Shown: positions 1 through 11,164, numbered from the stretch's first letter. The stretch: 44,433 nucleotides of DNA from Symbiodinium natans (GCA_905221605.1 CAJNDS010000003.1:1089676-1134108); one strand, 5' to 3'. Notes: generated by a model not told the origin, from the letters alone. Numbers and translations: made by a program.

Positions 1-2851
1 GGCGCTGGTGGCTTTGCCTTGACCAATGCATCTCACCCACCATGTCTCCATGTCCCTCCATGGCACATAGAATTCCCGCCTGCATGGTGTGGCTTTCTCA
101 GGTGGGTTCCCGGGATATGCAGCTCGTCTGCATGAAGGCTGCAGTGGCTACAGTGACTACATGGCCGCCGAGGGATCAGAAAAAAAACAACTTGAACAGT
201 GTCATTGAACCACTTGCCAATCGCCCAGGCAATTTGGGAGACGGCCAAGGCTTTCTCATAGCTGCAGCAGCTGACACTGAGACTTGGTCGACCTGTTCGG
301 CCACGATGAGCCCTCACGCGGTTCCGTGTGCTGAGTCGTTTTTGGGCAAAAGCCGAAGAGTCCTGAGTGAAAGCTGACCAACGTGTGAACGCTAAGGACC
401 GGGCTGGGCAAGTTGGAGGCCCTGAATTGTGGCGCCTAGTGCCAAGATCACGGAGCTTCTAGCATGCGGCATTACAAAGTCAGATCTCTCAGGCCCAGTC
501 CACTCGGTTAGTAGCAATGCTGGGACCGCTGCACAGTGTATTGTACGTAGAAAGTGCACAACGAGGGAAGCACAGAGTACAACCAGAAGCTTCTGCGCTC
601 ATGTAAAAAGATTCGTTAGTCAGGCTGCTGCTAGCCCACAGCATTTGGGTCATGTTATTCTTGTCGTTCTTGCACTTAAAGCAAGTTGTCCACACTGCTG
701 CATCATGACCCCATGGACGTTGCAGCACATTTGAATGATTTTTCCGGAGTGGCAGGAAGTGCCACGATTCTGGCCCAATGTGGCCGACAGTTATGTTATG
801 CAATGAAAGTGCGTTGCTGCCCCTGCTGGTAGGAGAGTGGCCAGTCTGAGTTGCGCGTCACAGCTCCAACAGCTCGACTCATGATGGCACGAGTTCGGGC
901 AAACACTGTCAGGTTGGATCCAACCCACCCCCTGCGGTGGAGCGTGCGCATCTCGGGAAGACAAGACGTCAGATGAGGGCATGAGAGAGACCCTGAGGGC
1001 ATGCACCCACATGATCGCAAGCGGCCCGTAACGTACTGCATCCTTGAGAATGACACAGACGTTGGGAGGACCCGGTCCACAGCTCTCCGTTGCTGACGCC
1101 CCTGCGCCGTCCACCCATGCTAGTTCCGGAACTGGCCGGAGCCTCGTGTGCGTCGTGGCCTCTTGTTCCGAGCGCAGCGTGGATGTACCCTTGGACCATA
1201 CTAATGTCTGCGTGTGCAAGTTTCGCCTCCAGAATCTTCGGGCTTTGTGTGGCATCGTTCTGCGCATCAGGGTTGAGGGACAATTCGCATGTGAGCAGAT
1301 GTCGAGGTGCCCATTCCGGAAGCTCGTTTTGGCCGCTTTCTTCACACGCTGCGGCCCAAGAAGCGACCATGCGGAAAGAAGTAGCGTCACACATCACAAG
1401 AGCTGATAGCCAGCTATACCGGAGCTGCATCGCTTCTGTTCTCTGAGAGGCCCTGCATCCTGCTGAAGTGCGCCATGTTTGCAAAGACAAACAAGAACGA
1501 CGCCGACAAGGCCTGGGCCTGATTTGGGGACCTTTGGCTGAGTTCCCCCTGCTTTTCTCTGTCTCAGCTCTGTCTCGGAACCCCCCTCGTGCTCGGAGGA
1601 TCACAGCGTGGTGATCGACTGCCGGCCTGCTGGTGGGACCGACGAGGCAACGGGATCGGCTCGCAGCATCGAGCAAAATGTTCTCTCTAAATGACGACCG
1701 CTTCTGGGTATCCTGTCATCATACGAGCCTTACACATATATGTATATACACACACACATCTTGCGGTAAGACAACAAATGAGCTCAATTATGGAGAACCC
1801 CCCCTCCCAAAAAGTTTAACAGAAGGATCCCCGGCTCACCCCAAAAGGCCGAGAAAGAGAAGCGCAGAGAGCCTTCTCCAAAGGACTATCGGCTGGTTCC
1901 TTTGGAGAACTCGGTGTTTTGCCAGCCGGTGGAGTTCTGGCCTCGACTCAGATGGGGTTTAGTCTTTGGGGTGTTGGGTCTTGGGGATTCGCGGGCGTGT
2001 AGGGGTGGGTCAGGGGCATGAGCTTCAGGTTTCCTGGGCAGGGGCCCCTTGTACTAGGCTGCATTTCAAGGCATGGGCCGTGCCGCTTGGTCTACAACTT
2101 GCCATTTCTCCAAGCCGAAATGCAGGGACCTCAGCTTGGGGTTATGGGTCGCAGCATGACTCCCCTTAAGATACATGTGAAAGTACTGGGAGGTTTGGCT
2201 TGCATCAGCTAAGCTCATGCTCATGGCCAGAGTGTGAAACCGTGGCTGTCATCTCATGTGGCTGTCATCTCATGTGACCGCTTTTTCTTTGCCCTCAGAC
2301 GCACACGGAATGTGGTCATGAACGACGTCTCTGCCGCCAGCATCCCCTTCTTTGCTGTCGGCGGCCCAGTGACCACAGGACCAGAGGTGAGGATATTCTG
2401 AGAGGAAAGCCGTGACGCTCTTGACAGGTCCCCCCAATGACCGTGCAGCAGGCCAAAGGGCCTGCCATCGAGCTTGTTGAGGGCAAGGACCGCTCACAGT
2501 GCCACGTCGGTTCATGAGAACCCTTGCAAACATGTGGAATCCGTAACGAGGACGGGAATCTCTTTGTTCGGGTTGAATGGACATCGCGATGTTTGCCGGA
2601 CCAACATCCAGTCTCTGTCCAGCCAGCGTCTCAGGGAAAGCGAAATGCAGCACGTCCCCATCTGAATGAAACCCGCTGAAATCCACGGAACATGAAATGG
2701 ACTTGCTGCACTTTTGCTTGCGTGATACAGCACTTTGCACCGGCACCCGGCTGGGTCGTCCTATTTCATGAGCATGTACTTGGGAGATGGTAGGCTTCAT
2801 AAGGAACACGGAGGGAGCGACTCTGGCAAGTGGAGCAAGCGAGTAGACGCC
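1..2851. other. Intergenic stretch without a recognised gene
   Basis: Short overlapping ORFs occur on both strands, but none shows a family motif, a consistent exon chain or a biased composition that I would call coding. A 16-bp perfect tandem duplication lies at 2242-2273. The end of this stretch should contain the promoter and 5' UTR of the carboxylesterase that starts at 2852; no TATA-like or other recognisable promoter element was found, which is usual for dinoflagellates. Confidence 0.5.
2242..2273. repeat. 16-bp perfect tandem duplication
   Basis: The unit gtggctgtcatctcat occurs twice head to tail at 2242-2257 and 2258-2273, with no mismatch. It lies about 580 bases upstream of the esterase start codon. 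No function can be assigned. Confidence 0.85.
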
Positions 2852-5800
2852 ATGGCAGCTTTCTTCTGGGATTGGTTTGTGCATCTGGTGCTGGCCATTG
2901 CGAGCTGGAGACATGCGCGTGGGTCTGCCCCAGGCAACAGCCGAGGCGACCTTGTTCTCACTGCCGAGGGTCCAATTCAGGGCCGCTGCAGCTCGAGCAG
3001 CTGCGAGTACTTGGGACACTTGGTCAAAGCAGCCCTAAGGCACGTCGGCACGTAGCAGGCTCAAAGAACAGTACTGGCAACTTCCACTTGAATATGCGTT
3101 CATCTTTCAGGGGATTTCCATGAGTCTCCACGCGCTTGCACCCAGGAATTCCTTATGCCGCCTCGCCCGCCGGCCCACTGCGATGGAAACCTCCGCAGCC
3201 GGTTTCTCGATGGATGCCTGTACGCAGCGCAGTATCCATCGCTTTGAATAGGACACCCTGTGGAAAAGAACCGACCAAGCCAAGGCTTGCACCCACAACG
3301 AGTAACTGAGTAGCTAATGACGAGAAGTATCCACAACACCGGAGCTTCTTCGGGAGGACAAGTTGTTGAAGGTTGCCCGGAATGGAGATACTGGATCCGG
3401 AAGGGTCTCAGCTTCCGGGCCAAAGTCTACGGCTGGCTAAAGACGTTGCTGATGACCCGCCAGTACTACACACACACACACAGAGTGCCACATATCCATC
3501 ATCAAGCCTCTTGGGACTCGGTATGTCCACCTGATTGCAAACCTTCGCAACAGGGCCAGGCCAATGTAGAAGGAACTCGTTCTGTGCAATTGCCTCGGCA
3601 GCCGGGACGGCACAACGGGATGTAGCGTGCACATCGCAGACGAAGGACAGCCAAAGTTATGTGTCGCTTGGCGCATCGCCACACACGTCAGTAGTTCTGG
3701 AGGAGGACCTCAGGAGATTGTGCTCATGCTTCTTGGTCTAGCTCATGTTTTTTGGCGCGCCCTCTGGCAGCAGCCCACAGGCTGGAGCCCCCGCGGCATC
3801 GGATTGCGGCTCCTCCAGGCAGTCCGGGCAGGTCCCGCAGAAAGGAGGCAGGGGTGGGGTGTAGGCCAGGTTGGGAAGGTATGCCAGACGCCTCTCGGCC
3901 GGCAGCCCAGGCCAATACACATGCATTCCGTCTTTGCTTATCTTGCACACTTAGGACGGAGATCAGGCCGGCGAAGGAGTTCGGAGACGACTGCATGCAG
4001 GCACGACCCAGGCTGTCATGGCGCGTCGAGGAGCGTTTTGAGCGATTGCCCCATGGATGCCACTGTAGGTGAAGGGGGAGAGCATCATCGGCTCGGAGTC
4101 CTGCTTGTTCTTGAATGTCTGGGCGTCAAAGCAATGCCGCGCGTGCACGGCCTCTTGACCAGCATCGCTTGGCGCAAGTCTCTCAAATGAAAGAAGTGCA
4201 AGCTAAAGGGTGATGTGCGTTTTGGTAGAGGCAGAAACAAATGAGATAAACATGTTGGGTCCTCGTATCATGGCACCTCACTTCTGCCAAATGAGTACGA
4301 CATAGGTCTTACCTGAAGTTTAGCTTAGTTGGGGAGCATGTTGCTGATTAAATGTGATCGAAGGGGCTTGGTTGAAGTATCGGATGCCCAGAGGTGATGT
4401 TCTGGATCCATGGTGGGTCCTATGTGACCGGTGGCACGCAGGACATGTTGGACTATCAAGGGCCTGTTAAGAAGCCGCTTCATGACTTCATGCATCTTCA
4501 TGCATGTGATCACGATGCTGATGCACATATCTTATTCTCAGCGGTCGAAGCCTGGACATTGGCTTGAGGACATGTTTAACGGGACCGCCCTTGTGAGCTT
4601 TGCTGGGGACCTGGTCATTGTCACCGTGAACTACCGTCTTGGCATTCTAGGCAAGGGCTGCTTGGTAGTGATACAACAGACAAAGACTGTGTGGCCAGCA
4701 AGACGCTTTCGAAAAGTGAAGCTATTAAGAACACCTATACCTGCACAATCTTGGGGCCCCCTTTTGGGAATTCCCAATGGTTCTCATGCTACACATAATG
4801 ACATTGCTACTGCACGCACCCCTTTACTTGGGGAATGCCAGGGTTTGCTGGTTCCGACGAGCTCCGCTCCCGAGATCCTCGCGGGTCCACCGGAAATTAT
4901 GGCCTGCAGGACCATCAGCTTCATTGATGTCTATAGTCTGTTTCTATCTATATAGCACAGTATAATATAATACAATACATTATGCCATAGAGCATTGTGA
5001 TATGTTTTTTGATGATCATGCATGTCTGGTCTTTTCAGAGAGAATTTGAACCTTTTCCCATTTTTCTGGGAGAACGGACACAGCACAATTGAAGAATTCG
5101 ACAACACCCTGAAGCCGGCCCCGGTCTTTCACACCTCTCGCCTCGAGTGAGTCTCGAGTGTGACAGCAAACGCTTCGCTTAGGTGTGCTGGCCCAGCTAT
5201 TCCAAGTACTCTATGCTTGAAATTCAACGCCATGCGACCTCGGCTGGGGCTGCTTGCCCTTCCAAGGATCCTGTGGCAAAGTTTACATGCCGTGAGCGGA
5301 AAAACCCTGGATGCTAGAGAGCCCAGCCTTTTCAAAAAGGTCCCGGCGGGTTGACAGGGGATTCGTGGGGTCTATGGGGTTGCTGGCCGCGTGGGCGCCC
5401 GAATCATTCAAAAGCCGAGCCTGCCCACAAAGCACGCTGCAGCGTCCAACGGGTGTTGGGAAAAGCGTCCGGTTTTTTCCAAACCCTGTATAACCCCTGC
5501 AACCACAAATGGAGGATGTTGTTTGAGTTCTTTGGGGTTTAGCGAGTCGTGGCCTTCGTTTTTTCATCGCGCGGGGTTTCGGGCTTGGTGGGGGTTTCTA
5601 GGGCTCGTGGGGTTTGTAGGGGGGTTTGCAGCTTTTTGAGCCCAGTGTCCCACGCTCCTCGGGCCCGAGGCCTCGGTGTGCGTCTCACCTTCGCTGTTCA
5701 AAGCCTCGTCGTAGCCCCTGCGTCCTCCGTGAATATTGTTTGAGGACCAGCGAGCAGCAATGCAATGGGTGCAAAGCTCCTTCGCCTTCGATTTAGGTTC

Positions 5801-8800
5801 CTCGCACCTCGATGGAGAATGAACTGCAGCTTAGGAAACATTGCAGCTTTTGGTGGAGATCCGCATCAGGCATGTTGGGATTCCATCGCTACGGGTTGCA
5901 CATGTCTCGATTTCTGCAGTTGCTGTTGCCTCGTTCAGAGACCCTTTGACTGACATGCCACACAACGCGTTACCTCCTGCAACGCAGCGACGGGACATGT
6001 GGGCAGAGCAGCACAGCAGCGACCCTGCGAATGGAATCAGTAGCACGTTGCGGCCACGTTGCGGCTTCGGATGAGCAGCTTACGGTTGGAAGCCGGTGGA
6101 AGCTGTTTTGGGATTTGCTAGCACAGAGCCATACAGCGCCTCTGCCTCCGCATCGGGGACAGGTGGTGCTTTTCGGTGAGAGTGCCGGCGCCGGTTCCAT
6201 TGCAGTGCACCTGACTTCACCTGACAGTTGGCCGCTGGGATATGCAGTTAAGTAAGTTCAACGGTGAAATGCTGAGACATCGCAAAACTATGTAAATCCA
6301 TGTAAAGCATTGCTTAAAGCTGAATCGGCTTGATGCCTTCACGGCAGGCCGCTATACCGAAGTGCCATTATGGAGTCTGGGGCCTTCAGTTATTGGAATG
6401 CGCAGCCGATGGCGGACGCCTGTTTCTCACAGAAGATGGATCTCTTTAGGGCCCTAGGGCCTTGACTTTCGGGTCCTGCAGTGAGCGCTCACGAAAACAG
6501 CCCGCTTAATCACAAGGACGCCGAGCGCCAGTTTTCGGAACTGGTGGAGGCTACCGGCTGCAGAAATGCCACTGCACCAATTTCATGCCTCGAAGGCATT
6601 GAGGCTGATGAGCCCTCACCTAAGAACACGCGTGCTTCTTGTTTATTGTTGCGGTCGAGCTTGGAGTACCAGTAAACCCATTCCAAATCACTGAGGCTGA
6701 CGGGACTTGCGACCATCGAACTGAACCCGGAGCCTTTGCCAGAAGGATGGAAGGCGCGAGCAGCTTTGCTGATCGGGACTTCACGAGCAGCATGCGTGTA
6801 GTACCAAGGCGGGCGCGTCATAGTAGGAGAAATAGTAGTCATCGTCGTCGTAGTAGTAGTCGTAGTAGTTGTAGAGGTAGCAGCAGCAGTAGTGGTCGTG
6901 GTGGTGGTGGTGGTGGTGGTGGTGGTGGTGGTGGTGGTGGTGGTCGCGGTCGCGGTCGCGGTCGCGGTCGCGGTGGCGGTGGCGGTGGTAGTGGTGGTAG
7001 TGGTGGTGGTGGTGGTGGTGGTGGTGGTGGTGGTGGCGGCGGCGGTCGCGGTCGCCGTCGCCGTCGTCGTCGTCGTGGCCGCCGTCGTCGTAGTCGTAGT
7101 CGTAGTTGTAGTCATCATCGTGGTAGTAGGTCGTTGTCGTCGTCGAGAAGGCGTAAGTAGTAGGTAGGGAGTAGCAGGGTAGGAAGAGGAGCAGTAGCAG
7201 ACAGGTGCCGTGATAGTAGCACTTGTTGTTGCCGCTGCTTGCACAGCAGCAGCCGTAGCTTTATTAAAACTTTAGTAACTTTCATAGCAGGGGCAGGCAA
7301 GAGGAAGTGCAGGAGTAGGAATCGCTGCCGTGGCATGGAAGGCATACGGGACGTTCTTCAGTCCAACTGTGGACGGCGTTCAGCTCACTGCATTGCCATG
7401 GCAGCTGCTATCAGCAGGCCATCTGCGCGGCGCATAATTATCTTGTCATCACGTTAGCATGTTAGAGTCTCATTATTCCTTATTACATCTTTATGTTGCA
7501 CGATTTGCTGATGAGATTGCTGTCCTGCATTGTTTTTTGGCTTTGGCAAGTGGGTCTCTGCTTTGTGGGAGGTGCATTCAAGCAAGACTCTCCTGTTCTG
7601 CTCGGCTTCAACCGCGACGAGGGGACGGTCCTGGCAAGTTGTGAGGGGACTCCAAAGTGCGAGATCTTGCACAAAGGCCTTGGGTTGAATCACGATTTCG
7701 GAGAGTTCCAAACGCTGTCCAGTACAAGCCTCATCCATGTGCTAGAACCTCAGGTTCCAACATGACGGAGAGTGATTTCATAGCCCTCTTGACCACGGAT
7801 ATGCTCAACATCAGCCACGCACAGATCGGTGATGTCCTTGCGGTGTATGCAGCTGAAGACAATGCTTCCGTGAAAGACTGGTACTGGACTGCGACAGAAG
7901 TCTACGGCGACTACGCCATTGCCTGCCCCACACTCCGCGCAGCTCGTCAAATTTCCAAGATGAGCAAGAAGGAGACCCCGCGGCCCTTGCGCGATTGATT
8001 TTGCAATTTTGCTGAGCGTGTCCTCTCCAGGAGACATTCCTGTACGAGTTCTGCCACACGCCAAAGGCAAATGCCCCAAATTGGGCTGGGATCTTCGGCC
8101 AGGCCGGAAGACCGGAGACGTGATTTGTGCCACGGGTGTCGGGCATGATGCCACTTCGCCTGGCACACTTCCCCTGCAGTTTGGTTCAGTCTGGTTCAGT
8201 GCTCGAGTGAGTTGAGGAGGGTTCCTGCGACACTCACAAAAATGGTGATTCTGGGAGTTGACGACACTCAGCGCCGAGACAAACAAAAGCTTTAACGTAG
8301 CAGATCCGAAGCACGGTTGAGGCTGGCACGGTGGGCGCCAGCCACGCATCCGAACTTGGTTTTGTGTGGCTTGGAGGCGATGGCCCTGGCCTTAGAACCT
8401 TAGAAGTGTAATGGATGCGCCCTCCGACTACGTAGCTGCTTAGCTGACCACGTGAGGTTGGCAGGCTTCGAAAGGTGCTGCAGAGGGCGGATGGCCATTG
8501 TCTGGTAAGGCTCGGGAGCAGCACGCCCAGCACGCTGTGCTTGTCTGAGAGAAGCTGTTCTTTCCACACTTCGTCACGTGTCTTGTTGGGTTATGTGCCT
8601 ATAGGCCTATAGCAGCCGCTACCAAGTTTCCGCGTGGTTTGCTGTAGACGCAGTGTGATCTGATGATGGAGTGCAAAGACACGGTCATGCTTCGAAAAGT
8701 ATGTTCAAGAAGTCGTGGGGTGGGTTGGGGGCGGGGGGGTGGGAGGGCTTTCATGCTGGCAACGCAGACACGCGATTTCTTACGTGAACTGGCGTGACCT

Positions 8801-9002
8801 TATCGCCGGAGAGAGCTGGAGAGGAAGAAGAAGAAGAAGCAAGCAAACAAAAGCAGCGTGCCATCGAAACATGAAGGACGAATGGCTGCTTGCCAAAACA
8901 ATGGCGGCATATTGGACGAATTTTGCAAAGACCGGCAACCCCAATCATCCCGAGGATGAGACTCGGCTTGGCAAGTCACCCATTGTCCTGCTTTGGCTGT
9001 GA
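2852..9002 (+). CDS. Secreted type B carboxylesterase / cholinesterase-like hydrolase, about 17 exons
   Basis: An alpha/beta-hydrolase of the carboxylesterase type B family (ester hydrolysis), probably entering the secretory pathway. Exons traced by family motifs and matching phases: 2852-3014, 3146-3212, 3955-4000, 4069-~4149, 4394-4441, 4569-4650, 4842-4917, 5797-5869, 6163-6230, 6348-6414, 6517-6603, 7342-7417, 7572-7637, 7754-7971, 8031-8102, 8322-8378, 8877-~8954 or to the stop at 9000-9002. Motifs in order: hydrophobic leader MAAFFWDWFVHLVLAIA, GPIQG, LGIPYA, AKEFGDDCMQ, ESCLFLNVW, WIHGG (oxyanion hole), NYRLGILG, GNYGLQDH, NIAAFGGDP, FGESAGAGS (nucleophile Ser), AIMESG, GFNRDEG (acid Glu), SHASELGF (catalytic His), YWTNFAKTGNPN. 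The triad is complete. The two expected N-terminal disulfide Cys are present, but the usual EDCL is ESCL. Sequons NGT, NCS, NAT, NMT, NIS and NAS fit a secreted glycoprotein. The product is about 475-485 residues, slightly short for the family; the C-terminus and the exon 4 donor are uncertain. Confidence 0.9.
3213..3954 (+). other. Esterase intron 2 (GA-AG, 742 bp)
   Basis: This intron separates the exon ending in the PPQPVSRW region from the exon encoding TEIRPAKEFGDDCMQ. It begins GATGCC and ends TTAG before an exon G. A split tryptophan codon (TG|G) is restored across the junction, which supports these boundaries. It contains several ORF-like stretches on both strands that I regard as chance. 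Confidence 0.75.
4918..5796 (+). other. Esterase intron 7 (GC-AG, 879 bp)
   Basis: The intron lies between the GNYGLQDH exon and the exon carrying NIAAFGGDP. It begins GCTTCA and ends TTTAG before G. A split CA|G codon is restored. An open in-frame stretch around 5045-5150 (starting NLNLFPFFWENG) sits inside it but lacks an AG-G acceptor and matches no part of the esterase fold, so it is not called as an exon. Confidence 0.65.
6604..7341 (+). other. Esterase intron 11 carrying a large trinucleotide microsatellite
   Basis: The intron begins GCTGAT after ...CLEGIE and ends GGAAG before the exon for AYGTFFSPTVDGV. About 300 of its 738 bases are GGT/GTC/GTA-type trinucleotide repeat. The repeat produces artificial Gly/Arg-rich and Val-rich ORFs on the + strand and a Thr-rich ORF on the minus strand; none is believed to be a gene. 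Confidence 0.75.
6838..7135. repeat. GTN trinucleotide microsatellite inside esterase intron 11
   Basis: A composite microsatellite: GTC/GTA units at the left, a long GGT core at about 6895-7040 broken by short GTCGCG tracts, then GTC-rich and GTA-rich units again at the right. The arrangement of a purer core and degenerate flanks is usual for an expanded repeat. Confidence 0.9.
8820..8860 (+). repeat. Short GAA-rich tract
   Basis: A purine-rich stretch with repeated GAA and AAGC units lies in esterase intron 16, a few tens of bases before the acceptor of exon 17. Intronic purine tracts of this kind are common and nothing further can be said. Confidence 0.5.
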
Positions 9003-9464
9003 GGGCTGAGGGTCCACTTGCGCGCATTGCGATGCAGATTCGCACCTCCCTCACCGTTCCATGGACATCCATGGCCGACCAGACGGTCAAGGACTGGGGC
9101 CGGGTCTGGAGTCGACACTGAGATCTGTGAGTCATTTTCTCATTGGTCAGCTCTTCTCGTGCAGATGGTCGTGTTTTTGTTGTTTGGGACTGTCACGCAC
9201 ACATAACTCCCTTCCTCGCATCAACCCTTGACCATATCACCGGGCCGGACCCGGACACAGCAAAACAGCAGGAGCACTTCGTCCGTGCCGGCCATAGTCA
9301 CTCATCGAACCCAATTTTTCCCTTGAGGTTCTCATCGGCCCGACAAACCTGCATGAGTTGTTTCTCGCCGCACCTCCATATTCCTTTTGTCTTTCTTGCA
9401 CGTCAACCACACGCACAGCAGCCCAAGACCCCGACGCAAGCTGGATCAGAAAGACCGGGCGCAG
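9003..9464 (+). other. Possible esterase terminal exon and 3' region
   Basis: If exon 17 ends at 8954 instead of reading to the stop at 9000-9002, a last short exon could start at 9092 (after CAAG, GACTGGGGC) and end at the TGA at 9119-9121, adding about nine residues (DWGRVWSRH). The splice pattern fits, but there is no family motif to confirm it. Beyond 9121 no gene is recognised until an exon-like piece at 9465. Confidence 0.3.
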
Positions 9465-9530
9465 GCGATGCAGCTGAAGCTGTCGGGTCTCTCGATGAAA
9501 GAGGACATCTTGGCACGTGGCTTCCCTATT
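9465..9530 (+). CDS. Candidate exon of an unidentified gene
   Basis: After a GCAG acceptor followed by G, an open frame reads AMQLKLSGLSMKEDILARG, an amphipathic and protein-like stretch. The same frame stays open further, so the 3' end is not defined. I do not recognise a family. It could be part of a gene that also includes the pieces at 10869 and 11044, or chance. Confidence 0.25.
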
Positions 9531-10868
9531 GCAGGGCAAAAAGCATACAGTCCGGAGTTGCTCTGGCTGCTGCCAATAAAAACACAAAGACCACCAATCA
9601 CCCAAGGACGCTGTGAGCTCATTGACTCGTTGGGACCCATGGTGGAAGGCTACACGATGTCCGGAGATCGAAGACTCCAGAGCGCAAGCTTGCACATGCC
9701 GATTCTTGTTTGAGGAACCTCAAGGCAAGCTCAAGCGCGAGGTGAAAGTCGTTGCACACTTCAGCTTTTGACACCTGTGTAAAGAATGGCTGCGTCCGGC
9801 GGTTGACTGCAGCTGTTTTGACAGCTCTTGTCATTCTCAGAGCACAGAATGCTGCCATGTACAGCGGCAGCTTCTTGGACAGTTTTGGGTCAGCTGTGGC
9901 CGACTTGCTGTTCTATGCAGAAATCCACTTCTGTTCGGCAGGTTGTGCTCAAAGCGCATGCAAAGATGTGCAAAGCTGCCTAAGTGAAGCTGCACATTGC
10001 AGCAGCGGCGGGCAACCATGAGTTGCTCCAAAATGACCTATATCACCAGCTCATCGAACATCCATCTCTGCTGCACTGGCTGGTGACAACAGCTGTCACT
10101 TATCAGGGATTCAGGGGCCGTTGCCGGTGCACCTTTGTGAACTTGCAACTCAGGATTGGTATTCGTCGACACGCCTTGGATCAATCCATGGCAGAGTCGC
10201 TACCTGAGACAGAGGATAGGCGAAGACTTGAAAGGATTTACTGGGGGAGGCTCTCCGACTCTTCGAGCTGAATATTCCGGAGGGGGGAAGGAGGCGTCAT
10301 TCAGTAGGCTTTCTCATACCCCGTTGAGAAGAACGAAAAGAAGCAGGAGATGAAGAGGAAGAAGAGAGAGGCAAAGCATCGCAGGAGTCCAGAAGAAGAA
10401 GTATCACAGGCACTCCGGTTCACACAGACAAGTGGAGGCGCCCGCTAGGGCGATTTTCGGCAGGGCAAGACCGAGAGAAAGCGAAAACGTGGATTTGTTC
10501 ACTAAGGCAGCCCAGCCAAGCAGTGACGGCTGCCATGCGCCTCGAGGTTGCGCCGCTTGCATGAGAGCAGTTCGTTGCTCATGCCTGGCTGCCTAGGCCT
10601 TCTTGAAATAGTTGCTGACTTGAAAGTCTTTGTGCCTGTGTTATGTCCACGGCTTGCCTTTGCAATACCTCCTGCGGAGCCATGCCCTGGTGTATCCACA
10701 TGATGCTACATGACTTGCAGGAGCTTCCGACAAGCCGACTTGCGTCGTCCAAGGTGGGGCACTGATGAAAATGTTGTCGCCATCGCTGGAGATGGCATCC
10801 TCCCTCAGAGAGTTTCCAGACGAGATGAGAGCACTGTGCGGTCCAAGCTATCATCCTGTCATCCGCAG

Positions 10869-10916
10869 GACTTCGAGCCGATCATGGTGGAGGCAGAGAC
10901 GCGATACCAGAGCCAG
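10869..10916 (+). CDS. Candidate exon of an unidentified gene
   Basis: A stretch bounded by CCGCAG plus exon G on the left and CAG followed by GCC on the right (a GC-type donor as in the neighbouring esterase) reads DFEPIMVEAETRYQSQ in phase 0. Joined to the piece at 11044, which is also in phase 0, it gives a continuous reading. No family is recognised. Confidence 0.3.
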
Positions 10917-11043
10917 GCCGTTTTTGCAGGTTTTGATTGCTTTCATAAGGGAAGTACGATGGCTGCTATGAAACATAGACATGAGGCCATCAGGTCACAA
11001 GGTGCAGTCTGGCTGGGTTGCTCAAAGTGCCCCCCCGATTCAG

Positions 11044-11120
11044 GGTGGCGTGATCCGTGACCAGTCCCCCTACTACTGCAACTTGGCTCAGAGGAATGCC
11101 ACCTGGATCCTCAGATCTGG
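11044..11120 (+). CDS. Candidate exon of an unidentified gene
   Basis: After ATTCAG and an exon G, the frame reads [19 protein letters not shown] and continues with TW. The composition is protein-like with clustered aromatic residues. The 3' boundary is not defined; the frame stays open to the TAG just before 11150. It may join the preceding candidate exon. Confidence 0.3.
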
Positions 11121-11164
11121 GCTTTGCTGGTACCAGAAGGACTAGTACATCCTGTTGATACTTG

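Noticed and set aside
969-1676. 235-codon minus-strand ORF
   Set aside because: No motif, a composition like random translation, and several overlapping ORFs in other frames.
2270-3019. 249-codon minus-strand ORF
   Set aside because: It lies antisense to esterase exon 1, whose coding frame is supported by the signal peptide, GPIQG motif and splice phase.
5045-5155. Possible extra esterase exon (NLNLFPFFWENG...)
   Set aside because: No AG-G acceptor, and inserting it would disrupt the conserved path from GNYGLQDH to NIAAFGGDP, which joins in phase without it.
6510-7244. Thr-rich minus-strand ORF and Gly/Arg-rich plus-strand ORF
   Set aside because: Both are produced by the trinucleotide repeat inside esterase intron 11.
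8009-8215. ORF containing GVGHDATSPGT as the esterase histidine region
   Set aside because: It is in the wrong frame. The exon at 8322-8378 with SHASELGF joins in phase and matches the family histidine motif better.
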